A stretch of DNA of 26,590 nucleotides, from the NCBI GenBank assembly GCA_002887195.1, contig PJAB01000443.1, forward strand, positions 1 through 26,590, read 5' to 3'. The notes under the pieces are model-generated. The model searched no databases. It was not told where the DNA came from and saw only the letters and a list, made by a program, of their open reading frames with translations. This document shows, in pieces, positions 9,191 to 18,300 of this stretch (the stretch's first letter is position 1; every line of letters begins with the position of its first letter). The position numbers and the translations under genes were made by a program. Source of the stretch: Chrysochromulina parva. Lineage: Eukaryota; Haptophyta; Prymnesiales; Chrysochromulinaceae.

Positions 9191-10267
9191 ATGGCTTCGC
9201 CGATCCTCCCTCTCATTTTCATCGCCGCCCTCGCGCCGCGGCCGGGTCTACACCGGTTGGCGAAGCCAGTGGCCCTGCCGCCGATCGCGATGGCAGCCAC
9301 GTCCACGGGCGACGGCGGCGGCGACGAACGCTCCGGACGCGTCGCCATCGCGGTGCTGGCCACGGCCGGTGCTGCCGAGACGGGCACGCTCACGGTAGAG
9401 AAGCTGTGGCCCTCCGGCGCGCTCGACGGCTTCTGCCTACCGGGCGGCGGGTGTGCGGATGTGCTCAGCGGGTCGTGGTCCACCGTGTTCGGCGTGCCGC
9501 TCTCTGCCTTTGGGCTGCTAGCGTATGGCGCAGTGGCCGCGCTTGCAGCTTTGCCGCTGCTGCTGCCGGCGGCGGCTGACGTTGACGGCGACGCCAATGT
9601 CGCGGCCACAGAGGCGCCAGGTGCGAGTGCGCTCGTCTTCGGCGCGGGCGCGCTCGCTGCCTTCTCCGCGTGCTTGATGCTCCTGCTGCTGCTCGTCATC
9701 CAGCAGCCATGCGTGTTGTGCTTCGCGTCGGCGGCGCTCTCAGCGTCGATCCTGGTCGTGACGTGGCGCACGCCGCTGGTTCGCAGCCGCACGGACGCGG
9801 CCGTGTTCGCCGGCTCGGGAGCCCTCCTCAGCGCCACCGCCGCCGTCGCCCTCTACGTGGGCCAGAGCGCGGGCGTCGCAGGCCTCGCCAGTGCAGATGT
9901 GGGTGTGGACGCGGCGCTAGGGCCGGTGGCACCGCCGGCGATCCAGGCACACTCTTCGGCGCGCGCGCTCGCGCTCGCGGGCAAGTTGCAGGCGCGTGGA
10001 GCGCGCTTTTACGGCGCGTACTGGTGCTCTCACTGCCGGGACCAAAAGGAAGCGCTGGGGGCGGAGGCGATGAAGTTGCTCCAGTACTATGAATGTGACG
10101 CGAACGGCAAGGCCTCGCGCCGGGCCGAGTGCATGGCCGCGGGCATCAAGGGGTATCCTACGTGGGAGCTTGAAGGCGCTCTCTTCCCGGGCGAGCGCGA
10201 CCTCGACGAGCTCGAGCGCATGCTCGCGGGCGAGGTCGAGCCCGACGGCCTCGTCGCGAAGAAATGA
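9191..10267 (+). CDS. VKOR-thioredoxin fusion (LTO1-type disulfide oxidoreductase)
   Basis: A 358-residue membrane protein that should pass electrons from a thioredoxin-like domain to a quinone and so form disulfides, as plant LTO1 does in the thylakoid lumen and bacterial VKOR homologues do in the periplasm. The VKOR part spans about residues 50-230 with several membrane helices. All eight expected cysteines are visible: loop pair C82/C88 (CLPGGGC), quinone-site CVLC at C174/C177, thioredoxin-like CSHC at C279/C282, and the extra pair C302/C314. The GYPTWE segment after it carries the usual cis-proline. The N-terminus (MASPILPLIFIAALAPRPG) fits a signal peptide followed by a basic Ala-rich transit region, suiting a plastid with extra membranes. 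No intron is needed. Family confidence is high; plastid location is inferred. Confidence 0.93.
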   Translation: MASPILPLIFIAALAPRPGLHRLAKPVALPPIAMAATSTGDGGGDERSGRVAIAVLATAGAAETGTLTVEKLWPSGALDGFCLPGGGCADVLSGSWSTVFGVPLSAFGLLAYGAVAALAALPLLLPAAADVDGDANVAATEAPGASALVFGAGALAAFSACLMLLLLLVIQQPCVLCFASAALSASILVVTWRTPLVRSRTDAAVFAGSGALLSATAAVALYVGQSAGVAGLASADVGVDAALGPVAPPAIQAHSSARALALAGKLQARGARFYGAYWCSHCRDQKEALGAEAMKLLQYYECDANGKASRRAECMAAGIKGYPTWELEGALFPGERDLDELERMLAGEVEPDGLVAKK

Positions 10268-10498
10268 GGTTGCCTCGCGTGGTGCGTGCGGGAATGACCT
10301 GAGGTGCGCGTTGGACGCTCTTAAAACGGCCCGACAAATCGATTCTTGCGAGACCCAAATCAGGCGACACACCGTTTTTGGGGCGAATCCAAGTTGAGAA
10401 CTTTGTGATCGGCGGTGCGGAGCCGTCGTCGGTCGCGGCGGCGGCGCGGCGGCGGCGGCGGGGTGGGCACACCAGGTAGGCGCGCGACGGTGGAGCCG
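10268..10498. other. Intergenic region with CGG-rich tract
   Basis: 231 bp between two tandem plus-strand genes. A run of GGC/CGG triplets lies at about 10434-10465. The open frame extends upstream of the next gene's ATG only through a non-ATG codon and reads as Arg/Gly repeats, so it is treated as non-coding. Confidence 0.5.
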
Positions 10499-11473
10499 AT
10501 GTCAGCAATATACGAGCAGTATACGCCCAACTGGCCGTCGCCGACGCGTGTGTGTGCTCAGCACAGGGTCGCACCCATACTGCAGCATCATCGCGCAGCA
10601 CCCGTGTTCTCGGAGCAGCCCCTGCAACAGCAGCCGCAGCCAGCGCCAGTGCCGCCGCAGCCACCGGCAGGAGCGCCAGCGGCAGCGCCGCCGCATCCCA
10701 CGAAGCCGCCGTCGCACGCATCGTCTCCGTTCTCATTCCGGCCTTCGCATCGCCCTGCGCCACCAGCACCACCAGCGCCACCGCCGCCAGTTGCCGCAGC
10801 GGAGCACCCAGCCGACACTGGCCTCTTTCCCCCCGCCACCTCGTTGGAAACTGCAGCGATGCTGGGCAAGGAGCCGACACCGCGGTTGAGTAGGACGCTG
10901 CCTTCCAACGCCGAAATGCGCGACATGGGCTTCCGGCTGCAGCGCCTCGTAGAGGCGCTCCAGCACGCACGTATGCAAAAGTTCAACGTGATGTGCTACC
11001 GCACTCTCCTGACGGCGTGCCAAGAGGAGCCGACGGTGGAGCAGCGGCTGGCGCGCGCAGTCGAGCTAAGCGTTGGTCGGCGCGCTCAGACTTCCGCCGA
11101 CGCGGCGCCCGCGGGCATCGAGCCGCGGCGACCCATGTTCGACTACAGCGCGGGGCTCCACTCGCAGGTGCCTCGGCGGAAGAGCATGGTCGTCTTCCTC
11201 AAGGTGGAGGCGCTATGGCCCGGCGGCCACGCGCACTTCCATCTACGTGTACGTGTCTTGCCGCTCGCACACCAGACCAACGGCGTCCCAGGCCTCGTCG
11301 TCGAGGCGTCGACGGACGCGCACGCCCTCGTGCTCGAGGCCCTCGAGCGCATGCCCCCGCACGCGCCTCTCGAGCCGCTGGTCGCCACGATGGCGCTCTC
11401 GCAGCAGGAGGTCCATGCGTCCGCCGTGCGCCGTGCGCGCATGCAGGCAGCTGGCCGCTACCTGGTCGATTGA
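10499..11473 (+). CDS. Proline-rich protein of unknown function
   Basis: A 324-residue protein starting at the ATG at 10499 (MSAIYEQYTPNWPSP). Residues about 30-130 are disordered, rich in Pro, Ala, Gln and His. An ordered part follows: a helical block (AEMRDMGFRLQRLVEALQHARMQKF, broken here at about 138-162) and then an apparent beta-rich segment (MVVFLKVEALWPGG, HFHLRVRVLP, GLVVEAS) ending in a helix near the C-terminus. No catalytic motif or known domain is recognised. The frame is uninterrupted and the composition of the second half is clearly protein-like. It sits 231 bp downstream of the VKOR fusion on the same strand. Confidence 0.6.
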   Translation: MSAIYEQYTPNWPSPTRVCAQHRVAPILQHHRAAPVFSEQPLQQQPQPAPVPPQPPAGAPAAAPPHPTKPPSHASSPFSFRPSHRPAPPAPPAPPPPVAAAEHPADTGLFPPATSLETAAMLGKEPTPRLSRTLPSNAEMRDMGFRLQRLVEALQHARMQKFNVMCYRTLLTACQEEPTVEQRLARAVELSVGRRAQTSADAAPAGIEPRRPMFDYSAGLHSQVPRRKSMVVFLKVEALWPGGHAHFHLRVRVLPLAHQTNGVPGLVVEASTDAHALVLEALERMPPHAPLEPLVATMALSQQEVHASAVRRARMQAAGRYLVD

Positions 11474-11897
11474 GGAGAGCTTCCACGCACGCAGAGGATG
11501 CACGGCCCTCGCAGCTCAGAGGTGGCCATGAAGCTCAAAGCGACGGGGGTTGAGCCCCCGATCACCCGATGCGTGAGCCGCAGGGCGTGTATTAGGGCCG
11601 CTGCAACTCTGCAAGCCGGAGACCGACCGACGTGGTGTCGGACGGCCGCTCGTGGCTCGACTGGTTTAATAACTATTTACATTATCTAATTCAGAATCCA
11701 GCATCGTCCCCCACCACGCACGATTTTTTGCCTCACCGTACTTTTCACAGCTTTCGCGCAGCGAAGCCGCGCCCTGATGAGCAGCGTGGGGGCAAGCGAT
11801 GAGCTCCGAGAATCGGAGCCCGTGAAGCCCGCGGTGCAACGACCGTGCACGCACACGCCGTGTGGGCCGAGCAGTCGTCGGCAACCTGCCCTGCACC
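11474..11897. other. Intergenic region before the GH127 gene
   Basis: 424 bp between two tandem plus-strand genes. It holds a perfect 6-bp stem with a 5-base loop at 11544-11560, about 70 bp after the upstream stop codon, and an AT-rich patch at 11664-11695. I see no gene. A short first exon encoding a signal peptide for the downstream glycosidase could lie here but cannot be shown. Confidence 0.45.
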
Positions 11898-14039
11898 ATG
11901 TTCCCGGCCATTTTCCTCATATCTGGACTGGCCCCTAACAAGTACGTCCCGCTGCCGCTGGGCACGGTCACGCCCAAGGGCTGGCTCCTAGACCAGCTCA
12001 TCCTCCAGGCCGAGGGCCTTTCCGGTCACCTGGCGCAGTTCTGGCCCGACGTCCAGAAGTCAGTGTGGATTGGCGGTGGTGGTGATGGCGGACTGCATGA
12101 GCGCACGCCATACTGGCTGAACGGCATCGTGCCGCTCGCGTTTCTGCTGAGCAACGCCAACGTGACGCTCAATCCGGTGGTTGGCGTCTACAAGGCGGCC
12201 TCGCCTAACTCGCGTGTTGCGCTGAATGCGAGCCGGACGGCGAATGCCAAGGTGGACTGCGGCCACATGTTCCCGTCGATCCACGACGACCACAAGGCGT
12301 GGGCGCAGCACGGCGACCACAAGCACCCGCTTCTGGATGTGGACCTTCTTGCGCAGGTCGAGTGCTACATCGGGTACATCCTCGACCACCAATCGCCCGA
12401 AGGCTGGCTCGGGCCCGACGATGCCACGGACGCGGGTGCGCCGTGGGGCCGTGCGTACGTGCTGCTCAGCCTGGCCATGTACGCGGAGGCCAAGCCTGAG
12501 GCGGCCGCTCGTGTGCAGGCGGCCATGCTCCAGTACAACCTGTGCCTGTACGAGCGGCTTCAGAAGATGCCTCTTGTGAGCTGGGCACAGCAGCGCTGGC
12601 AGGAGATGGCCCTGAGCGTCGTGTGGCTGCTCGATCGCGGGGCGGCCGGTGAGCATGAGGAGACGATGCTCACGCTCCTGCGCCTGCTACACACGCAGGG
12701 CTCCGACTGGGAGGCATGGTTCGAGATGGGCACCTTCCCTTCTCAAGCCGGTGTGCGTGGCGCCAACAACCACAACGTGAACAACGCGCAGGCGCTCAAG
12801 TCCGCAGCGGTCCTCTACCGCTTCACGACGAATGCCTCGCTGGCCACGCTCTCGCGCACGCGCGTGGAGAAGTTGGATGCGCACTGCGGGCTGCCTACGG
12901 GCATGTTCGTGGGTGACGAGCTCATCGACGCCACCCACTCGCCCTCCCGTGGCATCGAACTCTGCGGAGTCGTTGAGGCCATGTATAGTTACACCGTCAT
13001 GTTTGGCACCTTCGGCGAGGTTTCGACACTCGACCGGGCCGAGCGCATCGCGTACAATGCCCTGCCCGCCACGTGGGCCTCCCCCAAGGGCGGTGACATG
13101 TGGGCGCATCAGTACCTGCAGGCCGTCAACCAAATCGAGGCCAAGTACAACGATCCGCACGTGTGGACTCACGACGGCCCCGATGCCGAACGCTATGGGC
13201 TCGAGCCGAACTACGGCTGCTGCACCGCCAACTTCAACCAGGGCTGGCCCAAATTCGCACAAAATATCTTTTGGCTCACTCCCGACGGCGGCGTGGCGGT
13301 GGGCCTCCTCGCCCCTGCGGCCGTGACGCTGCCGCCGAGTGCCGGCTTGGGTCACTCCGAGATCAGCGTGGACACGGAGTACCCCTTCGGAGATGACGTC
13401 ACCATCAGCGCCAAGGCCGACACGGCGCCCTTCCCCGTGTACGTGCGTGTCCCTGCGTGGGCTTCGGGCCAGGGCGCCGCTGCGATCCTCATCGAGGGCC
13501 AGCCGTCGCGTGACGTGTCCGCCCTCAACGGAACCCTCGTCGTCGCCTTCGTCGCACCTGTGGGAAAAACGCTCGTGGCGACGCTCCGTCTGAAGCCGGC
13601 GCTGCGCATCGAGGAGTGGGCGAAGAGCGGGTACTCTGTGCACCGCGGCCCGCTCATGTACTCGCTCCAGATCGCCGCCAACTTCACCGCGATTGCGCAT
13701 CACTACGGCGACGACGACATGAGCAACGACTACGACACCGACGCGGCCAGTCCGTGGCGCTTCGCCCTGGTGGCGAACTCAGACGACCCGTCGGCAACCC
13801 TCAGCTTCGAGCAGCGTACCCTGACGAAGGGTGCCGCCCCCTTCAACCACAGCGGCTTCCCCGTCGTCGTACATGCGACGGTACGCTCACTGCCGAGCTG
13901 GGGCATCGTCACCAACGCCGCCGCCGAGCCTCCCGCCTCACCCGCGTGCGCCTCGGGATCGTGCGGAGCGCCCCAGTCGGTCGAGCTCGTCCCCTTTGGT
14001 TCCACCGATTTGCGCATCGGGCAGTTCCCGCTCGCATGA
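11898..14039 (+). CDS. GH127-family glycosidase (beta-L-arabinofuranosidase-like, DUF1680)
   Basis: A 713-residue protein from the ATG at 11898. It follows the DUF1680/GH127 pattern: an N-terminal motif (PLPLGTVTPKGWLLDQL), then an alpha-barrel region with GGGDGGLHERTPYWLNG, and C-terminal beta-sandwich sequence. In characterised GH127 enzymes a zinc-bound cysteine is the nucleophile. The matching residues are visible as E354-x-C356 (RGIELCG) and the C441-C442 pair (NYGCCTANF), with E341 of GDELID as a candidate further ligand, so the enzyme is probably active. The first 11 residues are hydrophobic but short for a signal peptide, so an upstream exon may be missing. Substrate specificity within GH127/GH146-like enzymes varies and cannot be set here. 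It may act on algal cell-surface or dietary polysaccharide. Confidence 0.87.
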   Translation: MFPAIFLISGLAPNKYVPLPLGTVTPKGWLLDQLILQAEGLSGHLAQFWPDVQKSVWIGGGGDGGLHERTPYWLNGIVPLAFLLSNANVTLNPVVGVYKAASPNSRVALNASRTANAKVDCGHMFPSIHDDHKAWAQHGDHKHPLLDVDLLAQVECYIGYILDHQSPEGWLGPDDATDAGAPWGRAYVLLSLAMYAEAKPEAAARVQAAMLQYNLCLYERLQKMPLVSWAQQRWQEMALSVVWLLDRGAAGEHEETMLTLLRLLHTQGSDWEAWFEMGTFPSQAGVRGANNHNVNNAQALKSAAVLYRFTTNASLATLSRTRVEKLDAHCGLPTGMFVGDELIDATHSPSRGIELCGVVEAMYSYTVMFGTFGEVSTLDRAERIAYNALPATWASPKGGDMWAHQYLQAVNQIEAKYNDPHVWTHDGPDAERYGLEPNYGCCTANFNQGWPKFAQNIFWLTPDGGVAVGLLAPAAVTLPPSAGLGHSEISVDTEYPFGDDVTISAKADTAPFPVYVRVPAWASGQGAAAILIEGQPSRDVSALNGTLVVAFVAPVGKTLVATLRLKPALRIEEWAKSGYSVHRGPLMYSLQIAANFTAIAHHYGDDDMSNDYDTDAASPWRFALVANSDDPSATLSFEQRTLTKGAAPFNHSGFPVVVHATVRSLPSWGIVTNAAAEPPASPACASGSCGAPQSVELVPFGSTDLRIGQFPLA

Positions 14040-14342
14040 GGCGTGTGCGACAAGGTCTGCCTCCCAGGGTCTCCTGAATCCTCAGTTCCACACCCGGGTT
14101 AGCAACGGTTCGTTAGCGGGTCGTAGCGAGTAGCCGAGCGTGTGGCGCGTGTGGGCCTGCCGGGGCCGGCCGCCGGCGGTCGTACGCGCGGCCTGCGTGG
14201 AGCGAACTGTGGAGACGCGCGCGCATCGTACAAAGATGTGTGTAGTAGGAGATTTGTGAGATCTAAGATAACACTCAAACGTTGGGCACGGTCAGCAGCC
14301 CGTTCCCGGCCAGCTCGACCAACAGGACCAAGCGGCGAGAGC
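14040..14342. other. Intergenic region between convergent genes
   Basis: 303 bp between the stop codons of the GH127 gene (+) and the STPGR gene (-). No coding, RNA or repeat structure is seen; it presumably holds both 3' UTRs. Confidence 0.5.
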
Positions 14343-15260
14343 TCAGCCCACACACAGCCCCGAACCGTTCGAAATGCTCCACCCTATGGAGCGCGTCGAG
14401 GTGTCGTTGTAGTGATCTTGCCCTGGGTCGCGCAGCACAGGCGTCAAAGTTTTGCGGTCGCGGCGCGAGAAAGAAAATACCTTCTCGCGAGAAGTGAAGG
14501 ACGAGCGCGCGTCAGGCAGATCCAGGTCGGCCGAGAGCAGCCTAGGCAAACCTGGACGCTGCGGACGGCTCGAGGCGAAGGCGCTACTCCTCTTCGGCCT
14601 GTGGGGAAGCTTGAAAGACCCCGGCGGCGGCTCATAGAACCCCGGGCCGATGATACTGGCGCGTGAGCGAAGAAATCTGGTCGTTTTCGTCGGATCGGCG
14701 AAAATTAGGCTCGGCGAGGCCGGTGGCGATGCTGAGCGGAAAAAGGAGCTTTGCTTCCGCTCCCCCTCGACCGAGCCCTTGAAGTACGTGCCCGGACCCA
14801 CTTCCTCAGTCTCAATCTTCCATGGCACGGGGGTGGACAACTCGGAGCGGCACGCGCGGCGCATCTGGCTGAGGCGCAGCAGCTCCGAGCTGAAGCTGGT
14901 TGCATAGCGGCGTGGTGAGTGAAACACGTCTTTCTCGAACGTATGCGTGTCGATGTCGTTGTACTTGTCGACGCCCGGATCACGGGGTGGGGGGGCTCTG
15001 TCCCTCTCGCACGGCGTCTTGGGCCACGGCTGGCCGCGCTGGCTAGGTGCCAGTGGGCGGACCACGTTGAGATCGCCCTTCGGATCAGGCTCCTTGAACT
15101 CGTGCGGCTTGCCCTTTGCACCAACGCTCTTGCGAGACTTTGGACTGCCCTCGGATGCAGGCAAAATATTCTCATCGGCAGCCAATCCAGCCTGCATCGG
15201 GACTAATGTCGAGTCGCTTCCACGCGTCCCGGGACGAGGAGACTCGGCGGGCTCCGCCAT
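14343..15260 (-). CDS. STPGR (sperm-tail PG-rich repeat) protein
   Basis: A 305-residue basic, Ser/Pro-rich protein from the ATG at 15260. Four short PG-Y type motifs are spread along it: PGVDKY (95-100), VGPGTY (154-159), IGPGFY (204-209) and DPGQDHY (278-284), each followed by Phe/Ser/Arg-rich sequence. This is the pattern of SHIPPO/STPG repeat proteins, many of which bind axonemal microtubules or sit inside their lumen in cilia and flagella. A flagellar role is therefore inferred. The next gene upstream on the same strand, 136 bp away, encodes a tubulin-processing carboxypeptidase, which supports a cytoskeletal context. Single exon, no membrane segment. Confidence 0.75.
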   Translation of the reverse strand: MAEPAESPRPGTRGSDSTLVPMQAGLAADENILPASEGSPKSRKSVGAKGKPHEFKEPDPKGDLNVVRPLAPSQRGQPWPKTPCERDRAPPPRDPGVDKYNDIDTHTFEKDVFHSPRRYATSFSSELLRLSQMRRACRSELSTPVPWKIETEEVGPGTYFKGSVEGERKQSSFFRSASPPASPSLIFADPTKTTRFLRSRASIIGPGFYEPPPGSFKLPHRPKRSSAFASSRPQRPGLPRLLSADLDLPDARSSFTSREKVFSFSRRDRKTLTPVLRDPGQDHYNDTSTRSIGWSISNGSGLCVG

Positions 15261-15396
15261 GTTTCGGAAAAGTGAAAAGGATTTTTGTAATAACGTCGGT
15301 CATTCGACACTGTCAGATCCTATGTCTTTTGAATAAGAGACTCCAAAGAGCGTCGGAACACACACGTTTCTCACATATCAGAAGTTCGCTCCTCGC

Positions 15397-18300
15397 TCAC
15401 TTCTTCTTCTCCTTCTCGACTGCCTTGGTCGCCTTGGTCGCCTTGGTCGCGGCCTTGTCGCCGCCCTCCTTGCCAGCCTTGACGGCCTTGGCGGCGGCGG
15501 CCGCGCGCGACTTGACGCGTGCTGCGCGTCGCAGCTTCTCAGACGCGTCGGCGAGCGAGTCGAGGTGCGCGCCGCCGCCCTTCCTGGCGGGGGCGCCGTC
15601 CTCGTCGGCCTCGTCAGCCTCATCCGCATCGTCTTCAGCCGAGGGGAACTGAGCCTCGAGCTCGGCGAGGATGGCGTTCACGTGCGCCTGAGACGGGTCC
15701 GCAAAGTCGAGGAGAGCGGGCACGAAGGCCGCCCCCATCTCCTTGAGGTGCGCGATCGAATAGTGCGCCCCCGCACCGCGCCCAAAATCGGCGCCGCAGA
15801 AGGAAGCCTCGATCGTGAACGAGTTGGGCGTGGCGAACTGACGCGAAACCACCACGCGCCCGGTGGTATCCTTGGACCGAAGCACCTTGTACGAGCATCC
15901 AGGGAATGAGAAGTGGGGGCACTCAGCGAGCAGGCGCGGAAAGACTCGCTCGCGCAGCCGATTCGGCCCCTTTGTAATCTCACAGCCGTACGCGAACACG
16001 TTCCGCTTGCGTGAGTGCCCATGCAGGTCGCAGTAGAGGAGCAGCTGTTCGGTGGCCACGATGCCACGCATCAGTCGCTTGAGCGCGAAGATCGACGGCA
16101 TCTTAACCTCATGGGGATCCTGCCACTGCCGGTTGAGGTCGACGCCAACGGCCGAGCAGCGGTAGTTGCCCAGCACGACGCCGTCCGGGTTGAGCATCGG
16201 CACAATCTTGAGCATGAGCATGCGTCGCAGCCGGCGGGCAGGCTCCGTGTCGGCAGTGACAGCCTCAAGCAACCCTGCCATCATCCACGACGCGTTCGAT
16301 TCGCCTGGATGCACGCGCGCCGATACGACCACCACCTTGCGAGCGGCCACAACATCGGGCGGCGACGTAAAGTCGGTCACCGAGAGCAAGTCCACCGTAT
16401 TGCCACCGTACGAGGTGCACAGCGTCTCGCGGCGCACGATGCGATCTGCGCCCCTGGCGCCCACGAGCGCGCTCGTGCGCGCCTGCTGCATGCTGTACGT
16501 GAACGGGTAGCACTGTGCGACATAGCACACGTCGTCCGCGTGCGGGAAGGTGATCGAGAACGTGAGCGAGTAGAAGTACGCTAGTGCGGGCTCGCCGCCG
16601 CCGCCGCCGCCGCTTTGGGAGGCGACGCCGCGGCCGCGGCCGCCGCCCTTGCGAGCCGGCGGCGGCTTCCTAGTGACTGCGTACGAGTACTGGTTCATGA
16701 AGTAGGCAATGTCGTCACCACAACGCCGCCAGCCGATGCCCTCGGCCGCCGCCGCCGCCTCCGAGTATAGAAGCGGCCGCATACCGCTGCTAAAGAGCGA
16801 GTCGGGCTTCATCATGTTGATTATGTGGAAGCGATAGGGCACGCCGGGAAGCATGCCGCGCACGCGGAAGAGGAACCACTGCGTGTGGCCCCGCGTGTTC
16901 ACGTCGCAGTTGAGCACCAAATGATACTCCTTGGGGCCCACCTGCACCGCTCGCCGCAGGTTGGCAGACTCGAAGCCAGCGTCGAAGCCCAGCGACGGCG
17001 GCCCGCCCGCACCGCCGCCCGCGCCGCTGCTCGCACCGATGCTCGAAGGCCCAGCAGCGGCGGCGGGTGCTCCTGCCTGCGCGCCGCCGGCTGGTGTCTC
17101 TAAAGGGAAGGCTTCGTACACGACCCGCGGGTAGGTCGGCTCCGAGGGCGGCTGCGCAGCGGCAGCGGCAGCGGCAGCGGCAGCGGCCACCGCTGCCGCA
17201 CCGCCGCCGGCTGGGGTGCGATGAGCGTAGGAGGCGAGAAGGCGCTCCGCCTCACTCGTGATCGACTTGACACAGAGCTCCGCATGGGTCTGTGGGACCG
17301 CCGATGCCGAGAGCTCCTCCGGAAAGGCGGGGCAAGAATCAATCCAATCCGCATGCCCACCATAGCGCATCAGCGCTTGAGGGACGGCGAGCGCGGGAGT
17401 CGCCTCCTCAGCTGCGGGCGCGGGGGCGGGCGCACCCGCCGAGCCGCACCCCTCATCGCCGCCCTTTGCCAGTGCCGCAGCCCCTGCTGAGAAGCTTGCG
17501 CCGAGGTCCTCGCCGCAATCGGAGTCGCCCGCCTCATCGTCGAGCTCGTCCGCCGCGCCCTCGCCCGCCTCGCCTTCGTCCGCGCCCGCCACGTCAACGC
17601 CAAACAGCCCGCGCCCCGCGCCCGCGCCCACGCCCGTCTCCGCTACGCCGGTGCCTGGCTTCGTAAAGCCTAGATGGCTATGAAGGAGCTGGGTGGGAGG
17701 CGAGCGGGCGTGGTGCATGCGCCAGAGCACGCCCGCGCCGAGGCGGATAAGGTCGAGCTGCTCGACCGATGCGTGCGTCTGCAGCACTGCAAACACAATC
17801 CGGTACGCCCCCTGCCCGCCAAGCCGCACCGCCGAGTGCTCGTCAGAGACGATCGAGCGCAGCACCGTGAGCGCTGCGCGGAGCACCTCGACGCGGCGCA
17901 GGTGGGCAAGGATAGCGGCGAGCACGGCAGGCACGCCGCCCTCGCGCACCAGCGTCGCGATGTGCGACGGGTGCCGCGAAATCGCCACGAGCACGTTGAG
18001 TGCCGGCAGCACCATCTGATCGTTCTTGAGGTGCGCCAGGATGGCCGCCAGGATCACGGCGGTCCCATTCTCTTTGACAATCACCTGCACATTGGCCGCG
18101 TTGTGCGACACGTCTCCCAAGATGGTGAGCAGCGCCTGCAGCAGCTCTGTGTCCACGCAGTGGATGCGCTCCCGCAGGTTCTCGAGGATAGCGCTGATGC
18201 CGTCTTGGAGCCGCACGACGATCGACGTGAGCTTGGCGTCAAACTTGTACAAATGGCGGAGCGTGAGGACGGTTCCCTTGAGCAGCGCCTCGTTGCCGGT

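Noticed and set aside
10158..10970. Minus-strand frame of 270 codons with hydrophobic stretches
   Set aside because: The hydrophobic runs are the reverse complement of Pro/Gln/Ala codons of the plus-strand gene and of the CGG tract; no domain is seen.
11544..11560. GC hairpin (6-bp stem, 5-base loop) resembling a terminator or tRNA T-arm
   Set aside because: No following T-run, the host is eukaryotic, and no acceptor, D or anticodon arms can be built around it.
12687..13703. Long minus-strand open frame (338 codons) inside the GH127 gene
   Set aside because: It is His/Arg/Gly-rich, has no domain, and lies opposite a well-supported enzyme; long antisense frames are expected in GC-rich coding DNA.
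9191..14039. Three tandem plus-strand genes considered as an operon
   Set aside because: Spacers are 231 and 424 bp, the functions are unrelated, and the eukaryotic context makes a polycistron unlikely.
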